The notes under the pieces are model-generated. The model had not been told where the DNA came from and did not search any database. It was given only the letters and a program-made list of their open reading frames with translations. Shown one piece after another: positions 58,108 to 64,000 of a DNA stretch of 64,000 nt (position 1 is its first letter; each line of letters starts with the position of its first letter). Source of the DNA: Thermothelomyces thermophilus ATCC 42464 (Eukaryota > Ascomycota > Sordariomycetes > Sordariales > Chaetomiaceae); assembly GCF_000226095.1 (NCBI RefSeq), contig NC_016475.1:2356001-2420000 (forward strand), read 5' to 3'. The position numbers and the translations under genes were made by a program.

Positions 58108-61086
58108 CTAGTCCTGACGCTTGTTTATAGACAACGGTTTGAACGGCCTCCGCAGCCTCTCCATTGGAGCGAGAGACTGCTGACCAAGGCCTCGGGGCCT
58201 CCTGAACATGCCGCCGAGTCCAGCCGACGTCGCATGCAGAGAGGACGCCGGGCGAATGCCTCCCGGCGGCGGCTCATTATCGTCATCCAGCCCTGTCGTG
58301 TTGCTGCCCTCCCGATTCGTCTCCTCCGCAGCCGTTGGCCCGGGGGGCGAGCTGGAAAAGTAGGCGTACTGTTTCCTTTTGATCGAGGTTTCCTCGCTTG
58401 GGATTGCCGGGCGAGACATCAACTTTCCCGATCCTAGTCTATGACCAGCGAGATTCGGGTCGATCGCCGGCTGTGGTGACGCAGCCTTGGGTTGCACTTC
58501 AACAAGCCCACTCCGTACTGAAACTGCACTGCTCGGCTTGGACGCTGATGCCGCTCCGGATTGCGGACGAGCAGAAACAGAATGGATCTTGATGAACCCT
58601 ATGATACTCTTCTGATCTGGGGGTCGTTTGCCCGCTGATGGCTTGCTCTTCTCGGCCTTCGGCGCCGTCGTGGCGGCGGCGTTAGCAGCAGTGATAGCAG
58701 CTTGATGGGCCCCCACACTGACAAAACCAGGAAATGAGGCGACGGAGAACGTAGATATTTGCTCCATGGGAGTCATGTACTGCTTCCAGGGAACCTCCTC
58801 GTCGCTGTCTTGTCCTCCTATTGGCCCATGTAGTCGAGGTCTTTTTGCCCGGACTGCATTGTCTCTATAGCGACCATCCTCGCGGTCGAAGCCGTGCTCC
58901 GTCATCTCTGATTCCTCTTCAGGATCTACCGGAAACAGGTCGTCCTCCATACTGAACATAGCAGGCATTCTTTCGTAAATAAGCCTTTCCGCTGGCAGTT
59001 CTCGGCGGAGGATCCTGGCAATCTCGGCCATGACCCGCCGATCAAGGCACGGGCCTTTGTTCAAGAAGAAGCGGCGGACAGGATCGACGAAAGGCGACAG
59101 TCTGTTGCGCTCCCCGTTGCCATTGGCGCTAAAAAGCGGGCAACTAAGATACAGTAGGCTTTGGGCCCTCGTCATGGCCACGTACAGCAACCTTCGCTCC
59201 TCGTCTCCGTCCTCGGCTCGAGTGTGAGGAATGGAGCCGTCGTAGACCGCAGGAACAAAGACGATGGGCCACTCAAGGCCTTTTGCCGCGTGAATTGTGG
59301 AGATGGTCACCAAGGGCCGGCTCTCTTGCCCGTTGTCCTCGGTCTGAACATCGGATGCGAGAGCCACGTTGGCTAGGAAGCGTGGCAGGACTCCCTTCTC
59401 TCTCGTCTGATCAAGCCCCTCAATTTCAGGGAGGTCGTCTTCGTTCGACCGGTCCATGTCGCGCTCAAATTCAGCGGCAAGACCGAGAAATTCTTGCACG
59501 TTAGCCCACCTCTGCCCGTGGTCATCGGGATCCGGATATTTCTTCTTCAGGTATTCCTCAAAGCTCAACCTGGTGAGAAGATGCTCAATCATCTCGACTA
59601 GCCCAAAAGGCCTCCCGTTGGGCTCGCAGGCTTCTGCGACCCGTCTCCTGATATCCTGTAGCGGGCGCAGCAAGCCGCCACTGAGCTGCTGCTCAGCCTG
59701 CTTTGTGATCTTTGTCTCTGCTTTTCGATCCCCTCGGCAATGCTTCGTCAAGACGTCCCAGAGACTGAGCGCAGATGTCTCGGCCTCTTCGAGTAGTGCT
59801 TTGACGGTAGCCTCGCCGATGCCGCGCCTCGGCACGTTGACAATGTTTGCGAGCGCATCGTTATTTTTGGGTTGATGGATGACGCGAAGGTAGTCGATGA
59901 GAGTCTTGATCTCCGCACGTTCGTAAAACTTGAAGCCGCCGACCATTCGGTATGGGATGCCCGCCTTTCCAAGGGAAGCCTCGATGTGCCTCGAAAGGGC
60001 TGCCGAGCGCAGCAAGATGGCTACATCGTTGTGTGTCAACATATTTCCGGACATGACGAGCACCCTTCTGATCTCCGACACAATCCAGTCAGCTTCGGCG
60101 GAGGCGCTCTTCAAACGGCGGAGCACCGGGCGGGAGCCTTTGTTGTGGGTGGGCTTGAGGACCTTCTTATACCGCTTCTGATCCTGCTTGATGACCTCGA
60201 GTGACAAGTCGAGAATCGCTTGTGAGGATCTGTAGTTCTCCTCAAGGGCTATCTCTTCCGTCTCTGGGTACTCGCGGAGCATTTTCCACAGATTCCTGAT
60301 CTCGGCCGACCGCCACCCGTAGATGCTCTGGTCCGGATCTCCCACCGTTGTGATCCTCTTCCGATGCTGAGCAAAGAGCTTCATCAAGTCGTACTGCACC
60401 CCGTTGGTGTCTTGATACTCGTCGATGAGCACCGTCTGGATGTTGGAGACGCAGGACGGGAATTTCTGCAGCAGCTCGACACATTTGATCAGGAGGTCGT
60501 CGTAGTCTAGGAGATTAGAGGTCTCGAGATGTTTCTGATACTCGCGATAGCAGGTGTCGAGCTCCTGCAGCCCTGCCACCTTGCTCGCCTCCTGGCGGGT
60601 CGTCTTGGAGGGGGCCTCGGTGCCCTTGGATTTCTTCTTGCTGATCCAGGCCCGTGCACCAGCAGGGTCGACTGCGAGCTGCAGCCTCTTGCAGATGCGC
60701 TTGATGATCTCGCTGGAGTCGCTGGCGTCGGCAATGCCAAAGTTCTGGCTGAGACCAATGTGCCGTCCGTACGCGGCGAGATAGCGGCGGGCGATGCTGT
60801 GGAATGTGCCCAGGATGAGTTTGTTCTCCCTGCCATTGCCGAGGGCCTTGCCGATGCGCTCCTTCATCTCACGGGCGGCCTTGACGGTAAAAGTAGCAAC
60901 GATAACATCCTGGGGACGGATTCCCACTTGATCGACCAGCCAGACAACTCGAGTCGTCAGTGTATGGGTCTTGCCGCTTCCTGGTCCAGCCAGGATGGCC
61001 ACCGTCGCCGCCTCCGAGGTGACAGCGCGGCGCTGCGCGTCGTTGAGGCCATTGAGAATCGGATGACTCGGCACTGGGGGTCCCAT
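58108..61086 (-). CDS. SRS2: Srs2-type UvrD-family DNA helicase
   Basis: An intronless ORF of 992 residues starting at the ATG at 61086 (MGPPVPSHPILNGLNDAQRRAV); the frame is open nine codons further but without an ATG. SF1A helicase motifs are complete: Q motif LNDAQRRAV, Walker A GPGSGKTHTL at 34-43, Ia VATFTVKAAREM, II LIDEYQDTN, III VGDPDQSIYGWR, IV ALEENYRSS, V TISTIHAAKGLEWPIVF and VI LLYVAMTRAQSLLYLS. Srs2 removes Rad51 from single-stranded DNA and unwinds 3'-5', limiting unwanted recombination. The C-terminal third is disordered. QKSIIGFIKI there resembles a PCNA-binding box, as used by yeast Srs2 at SUMO-PCNA. The Walker lysine and the DE pair of motif II are present, so the enzyme looks active. 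It is divergent from the sialidase. Confidence 0.93.
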   Translation of the reverse strand: MGPPVPSHPILNGLNDAQRRAVTSEAATVAILAGPGSGKTHTLTTRVVWLVDQVGIRPQDVIVATFTVKAAREMKERIGKALGNGRENKLILGTFHSIARRYLAAYGRHIGLSQNFGIADASDSSEIIKRICKRLQLAVDPAGARAWISKKKSKGTEAPSKTTRQEASKVAGLQELDTCYREYQKHLETSNLLDYDDLLIKCVELLQKFPSCVSNIQTVLIDEYQDTNGVQYDLMKLFAQHRKRITTVGDPDQSIYGWRSAEIRNLWKMLREYPETEEIALEENYRSSQAILDLSLEVIKQDQKRYKKVLKPTHNKGSRPVLRRLKSASAEADWIVSEIRRVLVMSGNMLTHNDVAILLRSAALSRHIEASLGKAGIPYRMVGGFKFYERAEIKTLIDYLRVIHQPKNNDALANIVNVPRRGIGEATVKALLEEAETSALSLWDVLTKHCRGDRKAETKITKQAEQQLSGGLLRPLQDIRRRVAEACEPNGRPFGLVEMIEHLLTRLSFEEYLKKKYPDPDDHGQRWANVQEFLGLAAEFERDMDRSNEDDLPEIEGLDQTREKGVLPRFLANVALASDVQTEDNGQESRPLVTISTIHAAKGLEWPIVFVPAVYDGSIPHTRAEDGDEERRLLYVAMTRAQSLLYLSCPLFSANGNGERNRLSPFVDPVRRFFLNKGPCLDRRVMAEIARILRRELPAERLIYERMPAMFSMEDDLFPVDPEEESEMTEHGFDREDGRYRDNAVRAKRPRLHGPIGGQDSDEEVPWKQYMTPMEQISTFSVASFPGFVSVGAHQAAITAANAAATTAPKAEKSKPSAGKRPPDQKSIIGFIKIHSVSARPQSGAASASKPSSAVSVRSGLVEVQPKAASPQPAIDPNLAGHRLGSGKLMSRPAIPSEETSIKRKQYAYFSSSPPGPTAAEETNREGSNTTGLDDDNEPPPGGIRPASSLHATSAGLGGMFRRPRGLGQQSLAPMERLRRPFKPLSINKRQD

Positions 61087-61971
61087 TCCGGTCACGAGTC
61101 GACAGACGCGCAAAAATGCGAGCGCGCGAGCGCGTGAGCGCGGTAAGGTGAATAAAACGCAGGCTCAGAGAAGAACCTTGGCCATACTTTGGGTGCAGGG
61201 TCCCCCTAACCGATGGGGAACCGCGCCACTATAGGTAGTGTAGGTACCTTCCTTCCTTAGGTACCTTGGGGAGGTCGGTGGACTTGTTAGTTTCGGCCTT
61301 CGAGTACCAGGGTGAGAAGCAGCAGACAAGACCTCCTTCCCGATTTCCTACTGCGGACACTGGTTCATCCGCTCGAGGCGCGGAAGTCGCGTTTGGATGT
61401 GGGGCGACTAGCGCACGTTGGCACGTGACTTTGCTGACTGCCCAAGTTTCCGAACATGGACTACGAACGAGTACCCAAAAATAGGAGGATCGGCTTGTTC
61501 GTACCTCGATTACTCCGTACAATGTTGAAACAACTGAGAGTCGGGTCAGCATATCATCCCGACTGCACCTTCAAACAGTAACAAGGCCTGGGGCGCTCGG
61601 GAAACACCGAAACCCACGTGCTCGTTCGGTTCGTTTCCAGTGGTCTATCGCTAAGATCATAATTTCACTGCCGTCTGGCCCCCATGCGAATCGCTTTCCT
61701 AATTCACGACGACACAGCCATGAGAGAGGTATCTGTCACTTGCCTCGGCCACCTCGTCGGCCAGAAGATTCAATAAGCCGACTTGAAAGGCTCGGCAGCC
61801 AGCTCTCTCGAACACGTCGTGTCGAGCAAACGCATAAGAACGATGGCAATCCGACGTATTTTTCCAAGTCGGAGGTAGCTTGCAAGCTGCAGCATACTTA
61901 CGACAAGAGCATCACTCATTATTTGGCGATACTGTACTGTACATTCTATCACAGAGTTAGCGTAGCTACCT
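61087..61971. promoter_or_regulatory. bidirectional SRS2/sialidase promoter region
   Basis: 885 bases between divergent starts. It contains two AGGTACCTT copies (about 61241-61268) and TACTCCGTAC (61511-61520). No supported ORF. Confidence 0.55.
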
Positions 61972-63201
61972 ATGCGCTGGCTACAGGGCATCGCCTTGTG
62001 GGCGGCGCTCGCCCCCTTGTCGCACGCCAACGTTCCCGATCCGGCCAAGGACGCCACCCCCTACCATGAAGAGTTCGTTCTGTTCCGCAGCGCCAACATG
62101 GCCTCACCCGATAAGCTCTCGAGCGGCGTCGGCTTCCACTCGTTCCGCATCCCGGCCGTTGTCCGGACTAACACAGGCCGGATCCTCGCCTTTGCCGAAG
62201 GCCGCCGCCACAACAACCGCGACTATGGCGACATCAACCTGGTCTACAAGCGCACCAAGACCACCACCAGCCACGGCGCCTCCTTCAGCGACTGGGAGCC
62301 ACTGAAGGAAGTCGTCGGCGCCGGCGCCGGAACGTGGGGTAACCCGACGCCCGTGGTCGACGGCGACACCATCTACCTCTTCATGTCCTGGAACGGCGCC
62401 CAGTACAGCCAGAACGGGGGCGACACACTGCCGGACGGCAGCAAGACCAAGAAGATCGATAGCACCTGGGAGGGCCGCCGCCACCTGTACCTCAGCAAGA
62501 GCACCGACGACGGCGCGACCTGGTCCGAGCCCGAGGACTTGACCGAGACGCTGACCCCGGCCGGCCGGGCCTGGGACGCCGTCGGGCCGGGCATTGGCAT
62601 CCGCCTGACCACGGGCGAGCTGGTGGTGCCCGCACAGCAGCGCAACATCATCGGGCGCGGGCCCCCCGGCAACCGCACCTGGTCGGTGCAGTCTCTCCCG
62701 GGCGCCGGGTCCGAGGGCACCATCGCGCAGACGCCCGACGGTCAGCTCTACCGCAACGACCGGCCGGGCAGCAACAGCGACTACCGCCGCGTGGCCCGCG
62801 GCAACCTCACCAGCTTCGGCGCCTTCGCCGACGACACGGGCCTGCCGGATCCCGGGTGCGAGGGCTCGGTGCTGCTGTACAACTTGGCCGACGACAAGGG
62901 CCCGGCGCGGGTCGTCTTCATGAACTCGGCCAGCAAGGACAGCCGCCGGGCGATGCGCGTGCGCATCAGCTACGACAGCGACGCTGCCAAGTTCAACTTT
63001 GGGCGCGAGCTCGGCGACGCCCCCGTGTCCGGCGCCGGCTACGAGGGCGGGTACTCGAGCATGACCAAGACGGCCGACTACAAGATCGGTGCCCTGGTCG
63101 AGAGCGACTTTTACAACGACAAGGGCGGGGAGAAGTCGTACCGCGCCATCATCTGGAGACGCTTCAACCTGTCGTGGATCCTGAACGGGCCGCGCAATTA
63201 G
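61972..63201 (+). CDS. secreted GH33 sialidase/KDNase-like glycosidase
   Basis: An intronless ORF of 409 residues. MRWLQGIALWAALAPLSHA is a signal peptide. The FRIP motif is at 58-61, with Arg59 as the first carboxylate-binding arginine. EGRRHNNRDYGD at 76-87 holds the candidate acid/base Asp84. An Asp box, STDDGATW, is at 177-184. SEGTIAQ places Glu248 to support the nucleophile, and GYEGGYSS places the candidate nucleophile Tyr361. All parts of a retaining exo-sialidase are present in one six-bladed propeller without lectin domains. Length and spacing resemble the Aspergillus fumigatus enzyme, which prefers KDN over Neu5Ac, so KDNase activity is as likely as sialidase. It should act outside the cell on sugar acids from environmental glycans. 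It lies 162 bp from the convergent PhoD-like gene. Confidence 0.92.
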   Translation: MRWLQGIALWAALAPLSHANVPDPAKDATPYHEEFVLFRSANMASPDKLSSGVGFHSFRIPAVVRTNTGRILAFAEGRRHNNRDYGDINLVYKRTKTTTSHGASFSDWEPLKEVVGAGAGTWGNPTPVVDGDTIYLFMSWNGAQYSQNGGDTLPDGSKTKKIDSTWEGRRHLYLSKSTDDGATWSEPEDLTETLTPAGRAWDAVGPGIGIRLTTGELVVPAQQRNIIGRGPPGNRTWSVQSLPGAGSEGTIAQTPDGQLYRNDRPGSNSDYRRVARGNLTSFGAFADDTGLPDPGCEGSVLLYNLADDKGPARVVFMNSASKDSRRAMRVRISYDSDAAKFNFGRELGDAPVSGAGYEGGYSSMTKTADYKIGALVESDFYNDKGGEKSYRAIIWRRFNLSWILNGPRN

Positions 63202-63363
63202 GGGGGCTAGTGCGGATTGAATGCTCCTTTTTCATGAGATCATAGACCAAGAAATGTAATGCGAAGAAGCTCGCTACTATCGCAATTCTGGTATTTTATG
63301 TATTCTGACCGGCACACGCTGAGCGATAGTGCGACAGAATTACGCGGCGCCTTGGCTGATGAA

Positions 63364-64000
63364 TTATTTGATGTACATCTTCTCGAACCCAACAACGTCC
63401 CACTTCCCGGTCTCCGTGTTGAGCGTCAGGTTCGTGCCCGTCGTCGTGCCGCCGCGGACGAACCCGGCCTCGACGTTGCCACCGGCCACTGGACGCGTCA
63501 GGTGATTCTTTCCCGAAGCGATCGTGAAGTTGGCCAGCGGGAGATCCCACGCATTGGGGGTGGCCACGCTGGGCGAGCCTATCATAGCGCCAAAGAGTTA
63601 GTGTGCTCTTCTTTTCTTTTTTTTTCCTTTTTTCCTTTCTTTTTTTTTTTTCCCACACTTCCGTTTTCTTTGTTTCCCGAATAGAAATAACCATCCACAA
63701 TGCTACTAATTAATTAATTTAAGGGGCAGAAACTCACCAAAATACTGCGCCGTTACCGCTTCCTCGCGGATCCTGAGGATGAAGTAACCGCGGTAGTACC
63801 CCTCCTGCCACTGCATCAGCTCGTTGGCCTCGACCTGCTGGCGGGCCTTCTCGCGCGCGGCCAGGATGGGGCCGCTCTGGCCGGACGAGCTGACGGCGGT
63901 GCCGGCGAACTCGACGCCCACGGCGCCCTCGCCGGTCTGGGAGTCGTACGGCTTCTCGCCGAGCCAGGCCAGGTCCGAGACCCAGTTCTGGTGGCTGTCG
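63364..64000 (-). CDS. PhoD-like phosphatase/phosphodiesterase (5' partial)
   Basis: Two exons are in the window on the minus strand: 64000-63738 (continuing past the edge) and 63578-63364, ending at TGA. The join TAQYFG/SPSVATPNAW is in frame; the intron has a GTGAGT donor and a TAG acceptor after a long A/G-rich stretch. The encoded C-terminal 160 residues include NWVSDLAWLG, GAVGVEFAGTAVSSSG, and EANELMQWQEGYYRGYFIL, typical of the end of fungal alkaline phosphatase D-like enzymes, where VEF(A/V)GTAVSS and a late QxxxRGYF-like segment recur. Such enzymes cleave phosphate esters, usually outside the cell. The metal-binding residues and any signal peptide lie beyond the window, so activity cannot be judged. 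It is convergent with the sialidase gene. Confidence 0.82.

Overview
This window comes from a filamentous ascomycete. Genes carry short introns with GT..AG borders and internal CTAAC/CTGAC-like branch sites. The proteins (Pex20, a Kin1-type kinase with a KA1 tail, an Mlp1-type nuclear basket protein, a Whi2-like BTB protein, an AA12 PQQ dehydrogenase) are fungal types. GC-rich codon usage and the overall protein style suggest a sordariomycete, perhaps Sordariales. That placement is inference, not proof.

Layout. 1-948: the 3' part of a GCN20-type ABCF protein. 1991-3873: beta-tubulin with six introns. 3874-17278: about 13.4 kb in which I find no convincing gene, only microsatellites, homopolymer runs and short GTAC-centred palindromes. 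17279-18371: a bZIP factor. 18372-24318: a second gene-poor stretch of about 6 kb. 24319-30644 (minus): the large Mlp1/Tpr coiled-coil nucleoporin. 31481-33317 (minus): a cysteine-rich modular secreted-protein gene that looks degenerate. 34321-35301 (minus): DOPA 4,5-dioxygenase-like enzyme. 35970-37408 (minus): class I terpene synthase. 38511-39759 (minus): PEX20, divergent from SEC13 (40502-41837, plus). 42314-43935 (minus): a probably GPI-anchored AA12 PQQ-dependent pyranose dehydrogenase. 46427-48349 (minus): Whi2-like protein. 49323-51551 (minus): GPATCH1-type G-patch protein, divergent from a KIN1/PAR-1 kinase (53800-56427, plus). 57268-57687 (minus): small single-span protein, probably mitochondrial. 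58108-61086 (minus): SRS2 helicase, divergent from a GH33 sialidase/KDNase (61972-63201, plus). 63364-64000 (minus): the 3' part of a PhoD-like phosphatase.

Most genes are housekeeping: translation control, microtubules, nuclear pore, COPII/pore coat, peroxisome import, polarity kinase, recombination control. The accessory-looking pieces are the terpene synthase beside the DOPA-dioxygenase-like gene, the degenerate modular cell-surface gene next to them, the AA12 oxidoreductase and the sialidase beside a PhoD-like phosphatase. I see no CRISPR, no rRNA, no tRNA I can defend, and no transposase or reverse transcriptase. Splicing is the most informative theme: two GC-AG introns, two stop-free introns of length 3n that hide inside long ORFs, and a SEC13 gene whose first coding exon is only the ATG.
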